Assembly (NCBI GenBank): GCA_024707365.1
Contig: JANPZV010000002.1
Coordinates: 16,558 to 80,557 of the forward strand
DNA length: 64,000 bases
DNA from: Terricaulis sp.
Lineage (GTDB): Bacteria; Pseudomonadota; Alphaproteobacteria; Caulobacterales; Aquidulcibacteraceae
Reading direction: 5' to 3'
Made by a program: the position numbers and the translations under genes. Each line of letters opens with the position of its first letter. Position 1 is the stretch's first letter. This document shows, in pieces, positions 41,858 to 52,545 of this stretch. The notes below the pieces were generated by a model that made no database searches, had not been told where the DNA came from, and saw nothing but the letters and a program-made list of their open reading frames with translations.

Positions 41858-42856
41858 ATGATCGATCCCCGCTTCTACGAGGCGCTCGGACCGGTAACGG
41901 TCCGGGCGCTTGCGCCTTCGGCGGATATCGGCGGCGACGCCGACCGCTTGGTTTCGGGCGCCGCACCAGCCACGAAGGCTGGGCCGCTCGACCTTTGCTA
42001 TTATGAAAGCAAACGCGCGGTTCCGCTCGAAAGCGCCCCGGCCGCTTGCGTGATCAATCCCGCGCTGGCGCATCTGGCCCCAAAAGCTGGCGCGCTGATT
42101 TTTGCCGATAAGCCGCGTGCGGCGTTTGCGCGGCTGGCGCCGGCGCTGTTTAAGCCGCGTGGGTTTGAAGCGGGCGTCGCGATCGATCCCAGCGCGGAGA
42201 TTGAGGAGGGCGCGCGCATTGGCCCCGGCGTGGTGATCGGCGCGGGCGCTCAGATTGGCGCTGGCGCTGTGATCGGCCCCAATGCGGTGATTGGGCCTGG
42301 GGTCGCGATTGGGCGGCGCACGCAGATCGGCGCGCGGGCTTCGATCGCCTTTGCCTTGCTGGGTGATGACGTCGTCATCCTTGCCGGCGCGGTGATTGGC
42401 GAGGCTGGCTTCGGCGTCGCGGGCGGCGCGGCCGATCCGGTGGACGTGCCGCACCTGGGGCGCGTGATTATTCAGGATAGGGTGACGATCGGCGCCAATT
42501 CCACCATCGATCGCGGCGTGTTCGACGACACGCTGATCGGCGAGGGCGCGAAGATCGATAATCTTTGCCATGTCGCGCACAATTGCAGCATCGGCAGAGG
42601 CGTGATGATCGCCGCTTTCGGCGGCGTTTCAGGCTCGTGCGAAATCGCCGATGGCGTCACCATGGGCGGGCGGGTCGGCACGGCCGATCATATCGTCGTC
42701 GGCCAAGGCGCAACGCTTGCGGGCGGGGCTGGGGTGTTCCAAGACGTGCCGGCCGGGGAGGTTTGGAGCGGCTATCCGGCCAAGCCGCTCCGCAAATGGC
42801 TGCGTGAGCAAGCCTGGTTGAGCCGCAAGGCGGGGGCGCGCAATGAAGGCAAATGA
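41858..42856 (+). CDS. lpxD: UDP-3-O-(3-hydroxyacyl)glucosamine N-acyltransferase
   Basis: 332-residue enzyme of lipid A synthesis that adds the second acyl chain. An N-terminal uridine-binding domain is followed by left-handed beta-helix hexapeptide repeats ([20 protein letters not shown] near residues 124-143) and the catalytic histidine in [15 protein letters not shown] near 230-244. The helical C-terminus is [13 protein letters not shown]. It overlaps fabZ by 14 bases. Confidence 0.95.
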   Translation: MIDPRFYEALGPVTVRALAPSADIGGDADRLVSGAAPATKAGPLDLCYYESKRAVPLESAPAACVINPALAHLAPKAGALIFADKPRAAFARLAPALFKPRGFEAGVAIDPSAEIEEGARIGPGVVIGAGAQIGAGAVIGPNAVIGPGVAIGRRTQIGARASIAFALLGDDVVILAGAVIGEAGFGVAGGAADPVDVPHLGRVIIQDRVTIGANSTIDRGVFDDTLIGEGAKIDNLCHVAHNCSIGRGVMIAAFGGVSGSCEIADGVTMGGRVGTADHIVVGQGATLAGGAGVFQDVPAGEVWSGYPAKPLRKWLREQAWLSRKAGARNEGK

Positions 42857-43325
42857 TTTGACCGAGACCCAAAACACCGCCGCGGACGCGATCGAGATTG
42901 GCGAGATCTTGCAGCGCCTGCCGCATCGCTATCCGTTCCTTTTGATTGACCGCGCCGTCGATTACATCGCCAACACCTCGATCCGCGGCATCAAGAACGT
43001 GACCGTGAACGAGCCGTTTTTCCCTGGGCACTTTCCCGGCGCGCCGGTGATGCCGGGCGTGTTGCAGATCGAAGCGCTGGCGCAGACGGGCGCGCTGCTC
43101 ATGTCCAAAACGCTGGAAGCTGATATCAGCAAGCACCTCATCCTGTTCATGTCGGTTGAGAACGCGCGCTTCAGGAAGCCGGTGATGCCGGGCGATGTGA
43201 TGGAGATGCCGGTGGAGGTGCTGTTCCAGCGGCGCAATATTTTCAAGTTCCGCGGACGCGTTGAAGTGCGCGGCGAGCTTGTCACCGATTGCGAATTTGC
43301 CGCGATGAAGGCCGATCGCCCATGA
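42843..43325 (+). CDS. fabZ: 3-hydroxyacyl-[acyl-carrier-protein] dehydratase FabZ
   Basis: 160-residue hot-dog-fold dehydratase of fatty acid elongation. [12 protein letters not shown] lies near residues 26-37; the active-site histidine is in [20 protein letters not shown] near 59-78, which also supplies the catalytic glutamate. It competes with lipid A synthesis for 3-hydroxyacyl-ACP, and its place between lpxD and lpxA is the classic cluster. Its stop overlaps the lpxA start. Confidence 0.95.
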   Translation: MKANDLTETQNTAADAIEIGEILQRLPHRYPFLLIDRAVDYIANTSIRGIKNVTVNEPFFPGHFPGAPVMPGVLQIEALAQTGALLMSKTLEADISKHLILFMSVENARFRKPVMPGDVMEMPVEVLFQRRNIFKFRGRVEVRGELVTDCEFAAMKADRP

Positions 43326-44113
43326 GCGCAAAAATCCACGCCACCGCCGTGATCGATCCCAGCGCAGAGTTCGCCGCGGATGTGGAGATTGGCCCAGGCT
43401 GCGTGATCGGCCCGAGCGTCAAGATCGGCGCGCGCAGCCGGCTCATCGCGCATGTTTTCATCGAGAGCCACACCGAACTCGGTGAGGACAACACCGTATT
43501 CCCGTTCGCCGGCCTTGGCGGCACGCCGCAGGATCTTTCCTACAAGGGCGAGCCGACCAAACTCATCATCGGCGATCGCAACGTGATCCGTGAGCACGCC
43601 ACGCTCGCGCGCGGCACGGTGCGGGGGCGGGCTGTCACCACGATCGGCAATGATTGCCTGATCATGGGCAATTGCCATGTCGCGCACGATTGCGACGTCG
43701 GCAACAACGTGATCATGGCGCAAACGGCGACCATTGGCGGCCATGTGAAGGTGGGCGATTTCGCCTTTCTGGGCGGGCTTTCGGGCGTGCACCAACATGG
43801 GCGTGTTGGGCGCCATGCCTTCGTCGGCGCCTCCGCGTTGATGACGACCGACCTCATTCCGTTCGGCTCCGCCATCGGCAATCACGCCCATCTTGCGGGC
43901 CTGAATGTGGTTGGCCTTAAGCGCCGTGCGTTCACGCGTGAGCAAATTCACGATCTGCGCGCCGCCTATCGCTTGCTGTTTGCGGAAGAAGGCACTTTCC
44001 AGGAGCGCCTCGTCGATTGCGCCCAGCTCTATGCGGAAAACCCGCATGTGATGGAGATTGTCTCCTTCATCCGCGCCGATGCGGCGCGCCCGCTTTGCAT
44101 GCCGCGGGATTGA
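43322..44113 (+). CDS. lpxA: acyl-ACP--UDP-N-acetylglucosamine O-acyltransferase
   Basis: 263-residue first enzyme of lipid A synthesis. Hexapeptide beta-helix repeats start at IHATAVIDPSAEFAADVEIG; the catalytic histidine region is NCHVAHDCDVGNNVIMAQ near residues 119-136, with GLSGVHQHGRVGRHAFVG near 153-170; a helical C-terminus follows (LRAAYRLLFAEEGTFQERL). ATG 43322 overlaps the fabZ stop and gives the standard N-terminus. Confidence 0.95.
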   Translation: MSAKIHATAVIDPSAEFAADVEIGPGCVIGPSVKIGARSRLIAHVFIESHTELGEDNTVFPFAGLGGTPQDLSYKGEPTKLIIGDRNVIREHATLARGTVRGRAVTTIGNDCLIMGNCHVAHDCDVGNNVIMAQTATIGGHVKVGDFAFLGGLSGVHQHGRVGRHAFVGASALMTTDLIPFGSAIGNHAHLAGLNVVGLKRRAFTREQIHDLRAAYRLLFAEEGTFQERLVDCAQLYAENPHVMEIVSFIRADAARPLCMPRD

Positions 44114-44114
44114 G

Positions 44115-44980
44115 ATGAGCGCGGCCAAGATCGGCATCATCGCCGGCGGGGGCGAGCTTCCCATCCTGATGGCCGAACATTGCGCCGCCAGCGGTCGGCC
44201 TTATTTCGTCGCCCGCATAAGCCCTTTTGCGGATGTTGCGCTTGAAGCGCATCCTGGCGTGAGCCTTGGCCTCGGCGCCATGGGCGCGCGCATGGACGCG
44301 CTGCGCGCCGCCGGCTGCGAGGCGATCGTGCTGATCGGCCAGGTGCCGCGCGTGGACCCGCGCACGCTGGAGCTTGACGCAGGCGCGATCGCGATGCTGC
44401 CGGCGCTTTTAGAAGCGGCCCCACAAGGTGACGATGCGCTGTTGCGCGCGGTGCTGGGCGCGCATGAGAAAGCTGGCTTTAGGGTAATTGGCGCGGAAGC
44501 CGCGATGGCGGATCTGCTGGCCCAACCCGGCGCATGGGGCGCGCACGCGCCATCGGATGCGCACAGGCAAGACATCGCCCGCGCGGCGAAGGTCGCCGCC
44601 GCCACAGGCGCGCTCGATATTGGGCAGGGCGTGGTGGTGTGCGATGGCTTGGTGCTGGCCGTCGAGGCGCAGGAAGGCACCGATCTCATGCTCGCGCGCG
44701 TGGCTGAGCTGCCAGAGCGGCTGCGCGGGGTGGCGCAAAGCCGGCGCGGCGTTCTCGTGAAACGGCCAAAGCCGATCCAGGAACGCCGTATCGATCTGCC
44801 GACGATCGGCGTGCGGACGATCGAGGGCGCAGCGCGCGCGGGGCTTGCCGGCATCGCGGTGGAGGCCGGCGGGGCGCTTGTGGCGCGGCGCGCGGAGCTG
44901 ATCGCGGCGGCGGATGCGGCGGGGCTTTTGTGTTTGGCTTCACCCCGGCCGACGTGGGCGAGCCCGCGAGCGCGCAATGA
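44115..44980 (+). CDS. lpxI: UDP-2,3-diacylglucosamine diphosphatase LpxI (frameshift near 3' end)
   Basis: LpxI family pyrophosphatase producing lipid X, the alphaproteobacterial alternative to LpxH. The N-terminal domain has KIGIIAGGGELPILMAEHCA at residues 5-24; the C-terminal domain includes IGQGVVVCDGLVLAVEAQEG near 174-193 and KRPKPIQERRIDLPTIG near 216-232. One T is probably missing from the CTTTTG run near 44925-44930; correction restores GLFVFGFTPADVGEPASAQ and a stop at 44978-44980 overlapping lpxB, about 288 residues. Position between lpxA and lpxB supports the call. Confidence 0.92.
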
Positions 44981-46114
44981 GCGTGCGGATTTTTCTTGTC
45001 GCGGCCGAAGCATCTGGGGATGCGCTGGGCGCTGACCTCGCGCGTGCGCTGAGGGCGCGTGATCGGAGCGTAGATCTGGTTGGCGTCGGCGGCGCGGCGA
45101 TGCGCGAGGCGGGCATCGAAAGCCCAAGCCGATATCTCGGGGCTTGCGATCCTTGGCTTTGTGGACGGCTTGCTGGCGTATAAGCGCGTGAAGGCGGCGG
45201 TTGAGGCGACGGTCGCCGCGGTGCTTGCAGCCAAGCCCGACGTGGTGGTTCTGATCGATTCCTGGGGCTTTACGTTGCGCGTTGCGCGCGGCGTGCGGGC
45301 GGCGGCGCCGCACATCAAGCTCGTCAAATATGTCGGCCCGCAAGTGTGGGCGAGCCGGCCTGGGCGCGCCAAAACGCTCGCCGCCGCCGTCGATCATCTC
45401 ATCTGCATCCATGATTTTGAGACGCCGTTTTACGAGCCGTTCGGTTTGCCTTGCACGGTGTGCGGCCATCCCGCGCTCGGGCGCTACAAGCCGGGCGATG
45501 GCGCGGCGTTGCGCGCGCGCCAAGGCTGGAGCGCCGACGAGAAGGTGATCCTTGTGCTGCCCGGCAGCCGCGGCAGCGAAATCCGGCGCGTCGGCCCAAC
45601 GCTGTGGCAAGCGGCGCATTTGCTGGATCGGGATAGGGATGTGCGGCTGCTTGTCGTTGTTGCGCAGCCGGTGCGCGAGGCGGTGCTGGCGCAAGCGCCT
45701 GAGGGCGCGGCGATCGTTGATGAGCGTGAAAAGGATGATGCGTTCGCGGCCGCGACGGTGGCGCTCGCCGCATCGGGTACGGTGACGACAGAGGTGGCGC
45801 TGCAGGGAACGCCCGTGGTGGTGGGCTACAAGCTCGGCTGGATCACCTGGGTCGCGGCGCGATTGTTTTTGTTCAAGAGCAAATACGCCACGCTGATGAA
45901 TGTCGCGGCCGACGCCGAAGTGGCGCCTGAATTTATTCAAACACGCTTCACGCCGGAAAATGTCGCGCGCGCGGCCGCGCCTTTGCTGGATGACGCCCGC
46001 GCGCGCGCGGCGCAGGTCGATCTGCAAAACGAGGCGCTCTCGCGCATGGGGCGCGGAAAAACGCCCGCAGCGGAGATCGCCGCAGGCGCTGTGCTTTCAG
46101 TTTTGAACGGCTAA
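44977..46114 (+). CDS. lpxB: lipid-A-disaccharide synthase (one frameshift)
   Basis: Glycosyltransferase that joins lipid X to UDP-2,3-diacylglucosamine. The N-terminus is MSVRIFLVAAEASGDALGAD; LVKYVGPQVWASRPGRAKTL lies near residues 113-132, and LVLPGSRGSEIRR near 191-203. An extra C near 45129-45133 breaks the frame between REAGIES and QADISGLAILGFVDGLLAY; corrected length about 378. It overlaps the lpxI stop. Its stop lies in a 22-base palindrome shared with the convergent gltA. Confidence 0.93.
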
Positions 46115-46134
46115 GCGCTAAGCGCTTAGCGCTT
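46113..46134. terminator. 22-bp perfect palindrome between convergent lpxB and gltA
   Basis: The 22 bases 46113-46134 are identical to their own reverse complement (half site AAGCGCTAAGC). The palindrome covers the end of the lpxB stop, the 11-base intergenic gap, and the gltA stop. As RNA it could fold into a 9-bp stem with a 4-base loop on either strand, so it may terminate both transcripts. There is no U tract. Confidence 0.5.
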
Positions 46135-47428
46135 GTCCTTGCCCACATAGTCTCGGCGCGTCGGGCCGGTATAGGCTTGGCGCGGGCGGCCGATCTTCTG
46201 GCTCGGATCTTCCATCATCTCCGTCCATTGCGCGATCCAGCCCACGGTGCGGGCCACCGCAAACAGCACGGTGAACATCGAGGTCGGGAAGCCCATCGCG
46301 CGCAGCGTGATGCCCGAATAGAAATCGATGTTCGGATAGAGCTTGCGCGAGACGAAATACTCATCGCTCAGCGCGATCTTTTCGAGTTCCATCGCCACCT
46401 GCAGCAGCGGGGTATTTTCCGCGCCGACTTCCTTGAGCACCTGGTGGCAGAGCTTCTGCATCGCCTTGGCGCGCGGATCGTAGTTTTTGTAAACGCGGTG
46501 GCCAAAGCCCATCAGGCGGGTGTTGGCGTCTTTGTTTTTCACGCGCTGAATGAAATCGGGGATGTTTTCCACCGTGCCGATTTCTTCGAGCATGTTGAGC
46601 GCCGCTTCATTGGCGCCGCCATGGGCGGGGCCCCAAAGGCAGGCGATGCCTGAGCTGATGCAGGCAAACGGATTGGCGCCGGATGAGCCTGCAAGGCGCA
46701 CCGTCGAGGTCGAGGCGTTCTGTTCGTGATCGGCGTGCAGGATGAAAAACACATCCATCGCGCGCGAGGACGGGGTTCACCTCATAATCCTCGGCCGGCA
46801 CGGCAAAGCACATGCGCAGGAAGTTCGACGCATAGTCGAGCTCATTGCGCGGGCTCACGAACGGTTGGCCGACGTGATACTTGAAGGCGCGCGCCGCGAT
46901 CGTCGGCATTTTCGCGATCAGGCGGTGGCTGGCGATCATGCGCTGGCGGGCGTCGTTGATGTCGGTGCTGTCGTGGTAGAAAGCAGCGAGCGCCCCCACG
47001 GTGCCGACCATGATCGCCATCGGGTGCGCGTCGCGGCGGAAGCCTTCAAAGAAACGATCGAACTGCGCGTGCAGCATCGTGTGATAGGTGATCGTTTTAT
47101 CGAAATCTTTGAGCTGAGCCGGGCTCGGCAGCTCGCCGTTCAGCAGCAGATAACAGACTTCGATGAAGCTTGAGTGCTCGGCCAATTGATCGATCGGATA
47201 ACCGCGATAGAGCAGGGTGCCTTCATCGCCGTCGATATAGGTGATCTGGCTTTCGCATGAGCCGGTTGAGGTAAAGCCCGGATCGAAGGTGAACACATCC
47301 GCTTCGCTGTAGAGCTTGCGAATATCGACAACGTCAGGCCCCACGCTGCCGCCATAGACGGGCAATTCGAGTTGTTTGCCGTTCACGTTGAGCGTGGCCG
47401 GAGCCTTCTTCGTCAGTTTGCTTTCCAT
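46126..47428 (-). CDS. gltA: citrate synthase (one frameshift)
   Basis: Type II citrate synthase condensing acetyl-CoA and oxaloacetate. Recognisable parts: [20 protein letters not shown] at the N-terminus, [20 protein letters not shown] near residue 67, [17 protein letters not shown] near 235 (catalytic histidine) and [17 protein letters not shown] near 313. Two bases of a GC repeat are missing near 46757-46764; correction joins NPVLAR and [13 protein letters not shown], about 434 residues. A good GAGGATGG precedes the ATG at 47428. It is downstream of gltX on the minus strand with a 10-base gap. Confidence 0.93.
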
Positions 47429-47438
47429 CGGGCCATCC

Positions 47439-48820
47439 TCAAACTTGATCCGCGATCCGCGCGAGCGCTTCTTCACGGCCTAACAATTCCAATGCCTGCC
47501 CGAGATCGGGCGCGGGCAATCCGCCAGAAAGCGCCGCACGTAAGCCTGGGCCGATCTGGCCCAATCCAACGCCTTCTTCTGTAGCGAAAGCCTTAAGCGC
47601 GCTGGCGAGGGCCGCATGCTCCCAATCGGGCTGTGCGGCCAGCTGGTCGTGCAGGCGCTTCAGACGCTGCTTGAAGTCGTCTTTCATCAGAGATTGTGCA
47701 CGTGCGTCAAGCTTAAGCGGACGTGCGGCCAGCAGGAATTGGGCCTGTTCCGCCAGTTCAAGCACGGTTTTTGCACGCTTTTTAAGCAGCGGCGCGGCGC
47801 GGGCGAGGAGCACGCGCTGCGCTGCGTCAAGTGTCCGTGATTTTTCAATCTCTGCGCTTAAAAGCGCGGCGATCCGCACGTCATCGGCGAGGGCCATGAA
47901 GTGGGCGTTGACGGAGTCGAGCTTCTTGAAATCGAGACGCGACGGCGCCTTGCCGATCTGGTTGAGCTCAAAGTGCGGGATCGCCTCTTCCTTGGAAATG
48001 ATCTCGTCATGGCCAGGGCTCCAGCCAAGGCGCATCAGATAGGCGTTCATCGCTTCGGGCAGATAGCCCATGTCGCGCCATTCATGCACCGCTTGCGCGC
48101 CATGGCGTTTGGAAAGTTTTTTGCCATCCTCGCCATGGATCAGCGGCACGTGCGCAAAGCGCGGGATATCCCAGCCCATCGCCTGATAGATCGGAATTTG
48201 CCGGGCCGCATTGGTGAGGTGATCATCGCCGCGGATCACGTGCGTCACGCCCATGTCATGATCGTCCACGACGACCGATAGCATGTAGGTGGGATTGCCG
48301 TCGGCGCGCAGCAAGACAAGATCATCGATATCGCGCGCGGCGATGCTGACGCGGCCCTGGATGAGATCCTCATTGATCACTTCGCCCGCGTCGGGCGCAC
48401 GCAGACGCACGACGAAGGGCGCGTCCGTAGATGGCGCAGTTTTGCCGTCGCGGTAGGGGGAGCGGATCGCGCGGCCCTCGGCGTGCGCCTCGGCGCGCAG
48501 CGCCTCAACCTCCTCGGGCGTGGCGTAGCAGCGGAACGCCGTCCCGCGCGCGATCATCGCTTCGGCCACCTCCCGGTGCCGCGCCGCGCGCGCGAATTGA
48601 TAGGTGATCTCGCCATCGTGCGAGAGCCCGAGCCAATCGAGCCCATCCAGGATCGCGGCGATGGCTTCAGGCGTGGAGCGGGCGCGGTCGGTATCCTCGA
48701 TCCGCAGCAAATAGGTTCCGCCCATCTTGCGGGCGTAGAGCCAGTTAAAAAGCGCCGTGCGCGCCCCCCAATATGGAGGTAACCTGTGGGGGAGGGGGCA
48801 AAGCGTGTGACGACGCTCAT
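47439..48820 (-). CDS. gltX: glutamyl-tRNA synthetase (frameshift near 5' end)
   Basis: Class I synthetase. The start is ATG at 48820 ([19 protein letters not shown], the HIGH-type motif). One C is missing from the CCCCCC run (plus strand) near 48764-48769; correction gives [20 protein letters not shown] and about 460 residues. The KMSKS-type motif is [20 protein letters not shown] near 235-254. It heads a minus-strand pair with gltA. Its start lies inside the open 5' end of the divergent comEC frame. Confidence 0.93.
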
Positions 48821-51024
48821 ATCGGGTGACGCGACCTTTCAAAAACGCGCGCGTGGTAGCACGGCGGGCGCGTTTTCTCCTAGCCGCGCGCTCCGCGATG
48901 TTTGGGCGCTACAGCGGGATCGCTGGATTTTGTGGGCGCCGGCAGCGGTGATCGCGGGCGCGGCGCTTTGGCTCACGGCGTCCGAGACGCCTCCGCCTTG
49001 GCTGGGCGCTGGATTGCTGCTGGCGGGCGCGGCGGGCGGATACGGCTTTGCGGCGTGGCCAAGCCCGGATCCGGATAGCTGGGCGCTCCGGGCGCGTGCG
49101 GTGCTTGCGGGGCTTTGCGTGCTGGCGGCCGCCATGGGGCTGGGCCTCGCCGCTGCGCAGCTGCGCGCTGCTCTGGTGGCGACACCCGCGTTTCCCGCGC
49201 TTGAGCGCCCTGTGGCGGTGGAGGGCTGGGTCGTCAGCATCGATTCCAGTGAGCGCGGCCAGCGGCTGCGCCTGCTTGTGCGGGAGATCGAAGGGGTGGA
49301 GGGCCCGCCGCGCTATGTGCGCGTCGCCGTGCCGGCGGCGGGCGTGCTGGCGCCTGGGCGCGCGGCGCGTTGCTTTGCCGTGCTTGGCCCGCCATCGGGG
49401 CCGCTTGCGCCGGGCTCATATGATTTTGCGCGGCGGGCCTGGTTCGAGCGGCTGGGCGCGACCGGCTTCGGCATTGGCCGCTGCCGGCCCGCGGCCTTTG
49501 CAGCGCCCGATGATTGGCTCGATCAGCAGCGCTTGCGCCTTGCGGCTGTGCGGTATGACCTCTCGGGCGTCATCCAGCGCGCGGCGCCTGGGCGTGGCGG
49601 GGCGATCGCAGCAGCGCTCGTGACGGGCGATCGCTCCACGATCGACACCGCAACCAATGACGCGCTGTGGACCTCGGGCCTTGGGCATCTGCTTTCGGTT
49701 TCGGGCATTCATATGGGCGTGGTTGGCGGGCTCGTGTTCGCGACGCTGCTCTGGACATTCTCGCTGATCCCGCCGCTTGCACTGCGATGGCCGGTAAAAA
49801 AGCTCGCCGCGATCGGGCGCGCTTACGGCGCTTGCCGGCTATCTGGTGATTTCCGGCTCAAGCGTGCCGGCGCTGCGCGCGTTCGTGATGGCGTGCGTGG
49901 CGTTCGGCGCGATCCTGCTGGATCGGCCGGCGATCTCCATGCGCGGGCTGGCGCTTGCGGCGTTGATCATCACGCTGTTGTTTCCAGAAGCGGTGGTGGA
50001 GCCTGGCTTTCAGATGTCGTTCGCCGCGACCATGGCGCTGGTGGCGCTGTTTGAAATCACCAAGCGCGCGCCGCACGAGCCAGCACTGCCAACGCCGGGG
50101 CCGCTGATTGGGGCAATGCAGGCCAGCGTGCGCGGCATTGGCGGGGTGATCCTCATTTCACTCGTCGCCGGCTTGGCCAGCGATCCGTTCGCGATCTACC
50201 ATTTTCAGCGCTTTTCGATGTATTCGCTGCCAGCGAATCTGCTCGCCGCGCCCATCATGTCATTCCTGGTTGCGCCGGCGGCTGGCGCGGCGGCGGTGCT
50301 TGGCCCGTTTGGGCTTGCCGATCCGGCGCTTGAGCTGATGGCGAGCGCGCTTGATCTCATCGCCGCGATTGGCGCGACGTTCGGCGGGCGGCCCGAAGCG
50401 TTGCGCGCGCTGCCGGCTCCGCCCGCTGCGGCCTTCATTCTATGCGTGTTTGCGATGCTGTGGGCGTGCTTGTGGCGCGGGGGCTTGCGTTGGATGGCGC
50501 TTTTTCCGTTCGCAGCGAGCCTTGCGCTCTATATTGGCGCGGCACAGCCGGCGGTGGCGTTTGACGCGGATTTACGCGCTGTGTTCGTGCGCGGCGGCGA
50601 GGCGCGCGCGCCGTGGCTGCTGATCAGCGGGCGCGGCCGCTCCACCTATGCGCGTGAGCGCATCGGGGCGATCCTTGGCCTTGCCGCGCCGCGCGTGGCG
50701 CGGCTTGCCGCGCCGGAAGCCTGCACGGACGCCGCGTGCTTTGTTGAGCTGACGCCTGGACATGCGTTCGCATTGGTGCGGGCAGAGGGTGGCTTTGACG
50801 CCGCCTGCGCGCCTGGCGCTATTGTCGTCACGCGCCTGGAGGCGCCGCCGGATTTCACGGCCCGCTGCGCGCCCGCGATCCTGATCGATGCGCCAAGCCT
50901 CGCGCGCGAAGGCGGCGGCTTTGTCTATCTTGAAAACGCGCCGCGCCTCACACGCGCCTGGCCCGCATCAGCGGCGCGCCCCTGGACGCGCCGCGCCGCG
51001 CCCGAAAGCGCCGATCAGACGTAG
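48786..51024 (+). CDS. comEC: ComEC/Rec2 family DNA-uptake channel protein (one frameshift)
   Basis: Large multi-pass membrane protein, about 745 residues. N-terminal hydrophobic helices lead to a DUF4131-like soluble part ([20 protein letters not shown]), then the Competence domain with [20 protein letters not shown] and [20 protein letters not shown] near 290-320 and [20 protein letters not shown]. The C-terminus is a short soluble domain without an evident metallo-beta-lactamase HxHxDH motif. An extra G near 49809-49811 breaks the frame; correction joins KLAAIG to [20 protein letters not shown]. The GTG at 48786 overlaps gltX by 35 bases, so the true start may be downstream. Its 3' end overlaps lexA by 10 bases. 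Confidence 0.87.
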
Positions 51025-51696
51025 CGGCGGATCATCGCCACCAGCTTGCCTTGGATGGCCACGCGATCGGGCCCAAAGATGCGGGTTTCATAAGCCGGGT
51101 TGGCCGCTTCGAGCGCGATCGAATTGCCCCGCTTGCGCAAGCGCTTGAGCGTGGCTTCCTCATTATCGATCAGCGCCACCACGATGTCGCCGCTGTCGGC
51201 GGCTTCGGTGCGCTTGAGGATGACGACATCGCCTTCAAGGATGCCCGCGCCGATCATGGAATCGCCCTTGACCTCAAGCGCGTAATGATCGCCCGCGCCA
51301 AGCAATTCCGGCGGAGCGGCGACGCGGCCAATCTCATTCTGCAGGGCCTCGATCGGCACGCCGGCGGCGATGCGGCCCAAAATCGGCAAGCCGGCAAACT
51401 CACGCGCGCGCCGGCGCTGATTTCGCTGACCACGGCCGGCTTGAACGCCCCGCGCCCTTTGGGCGGGGCGGCGGGCGCAGCCGAATCCGGCAGTTTCAGC
51501 ACCTCAAGCGCGCGGGCCCGATGCGGCAAGCGGCGCAGGAAGCCGCGCTCTTCCAGCGCGGTGATGAGGCGGTGGATACCGGATTTAGACGCGAGATCGA
51601 GCGCCTCCTTCATTTCGTCGAAAGAGGGGGAAACGCCCGTCTCTTTGATCCGCTCGTGGATGTAGAGCAGCAATTCTTTTGTTTCGCCGTCAGCAT
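51015..51696 (-). CDS. lexA: LexA SOS repressor / self-cleaving protease (two frameshifts)
   Basis: About 226 residues. Winged-helix DNA-binding domain: [20 protein letters not shown] then [20 protein letters not shown]. Linker, then cleavage region [17 protein letters not shown] (Ala-Gly bond), peptidase serine in [13 protein letters not shown] and lysine in [12 protein letters not shown]. Start: ATG at 51696 (MLTAKQ), needing one missing A near 51678-51682 to join [12 protein letters not shown] second break near 51395-51405, in a GC repeat, joins SEISAGAR to the EFAGLPILG part. An apparent start further upstream (51748) is rejected because it would place the SOS box inside the gene. The site at 51727-51741 implies autoregulation. 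Confidence 0.92.
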
Positions 51697-51726
51697 GACT
51701 TTGGACCAAATAGTGAACGATGCGCC

Positions 51727-51741
51727 GTTCTATGTCCGTTC
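51727..51741 (-). promoter_or_regulatory. LexA operator (alphaproteobacterial SOS box)
   Basis: GTTC at 51727-51730, seven bases, GTTC at 51738-51741: an exact match to the alphaproteobacterial LexA consensus GTTC-N7-GTTC. It lies 31 bases upstream of the deduced lexA ATG (51696) and overlaps the predicted promoter, so LexA should repress its own gene. Confidence 0.85.
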
Positions 51742-51755
51742 CACCCACTGGTCAA
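51727..51755 (-). promoter_or_regulatory. predicted lexA promoter
   Basis: Read on the minus strand: -35 TTGACC (51755-51750), 17-base spacer, -10 TAGAAC (51732-51727). The SOS box covers the -10 and part of the spacer, a standard repression layout. The distance from the -10 to the lexA ATG is 30 bases. Confidence 0.6.
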
Positions 51756-51766
51756 GTCTAGCTTGG

Positions 51767-52545
51767 TTAACGCCCCAGTAGTGATCGGGTCGCGGCGGCG
51801 ACGTCTTGCTGGCGCATCAGACTTTCGCCGACGAGGATCGCCTTGGCGCCCGCCGCGCTCAGGCGCTGCACATCCGCGTGCGTAAAAATCCCCGGACTCA
51901 GAAACGAGAAGCGGGCCCGGCGGCAAACGCGCCGCGAGGCGCTCGGTGACGCCAAGATCGGTTTCAAAGGTCGCGAGCGAGCGGTTGTTCACGCCGATCA
52001 GCTGCGCGTTGAGCCCAAGCGCCCGATCCAATTCCGCCTCGTCATGAACCTCCACCAGCGCGTCCATGCCAAACCCCGCAGCAGCAGCGAAAAGCTCATG
52101 CGCAAGAACATCATCCAGCGCGGCCATGATGATGAGGATGGCGTCCGCGCCGAGCGCGCGGCTTTCCGCAATCTGCCAGGGATCGACCATGAAATCCTTG
52201 CGCAGCACCGGCAGCGCGCAGGCGGCGCGCGCGGCGATGAGATAGTCATCCGCGCCTTGAAAGCTCGGGCCGTCAGTGAGCACTGACAAGCAACTTGCCC
52301 CGCCATCGGCATAGGCGCGCGCCAAAGCGGGCGGATCAAAATCGGCGCGGATGAGGCCTTTTTGAGGGGCTGGCCTTTTTGATTTCGGCGATAAGGCCAA
52401 GCGGCCCAGCTTCCAGCGCGCGGGCAAAGCTGCGCGGGGCATCTTGCGCACGGGCTTTGGCGTCGATTTCGGCTTGCGAGGCGGCCGCTTTGCGCGCGGC
52501 CGCCTCCTGGCGTTTATAGGCGATGATGCGTTCAAGCACGCTCAT
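51767..52545 (-). CDS. trpC: indole-3-glycerol phosphate synthase (two frameshifts)
   Basis: TIM-barrel enzyme of tryptophan synthesis, about 258 residues. [20 protein letters not shown] at the start, [20 protein letters not shown] near 48-67, [16 protein letters not shown] near 85-100, [14 protein letters not shown] near 110-123, [20 protein letters not shown] near 180-199, and [14 protein letters not shown] near 211-224. Breaks: an extra A in an A-run near 52364-52369 and an extra G near 51891-51895. The enzyme is stand-alone, not fused to TrpF. Its start overlaps the trpD stop. Confidence 0.93.

Noticed and set aside
44201..46027. A 608-codon open frame on the minus strand across lpxI-lpxB
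   Set aside because: It is antisense to conserved lipid A genes; long antisense frames are common in G+C-rich DNA. The product is Arg/His/Ala-rich with no domain.
51697..51748. Longer LexA N-terminus starting at GTG 51748
   Set aside because: It adds residues unlike any LexA and puts the SOS box within the coding sequence; ATG 51696 with one restored A gives the standard MLTAKQ start.
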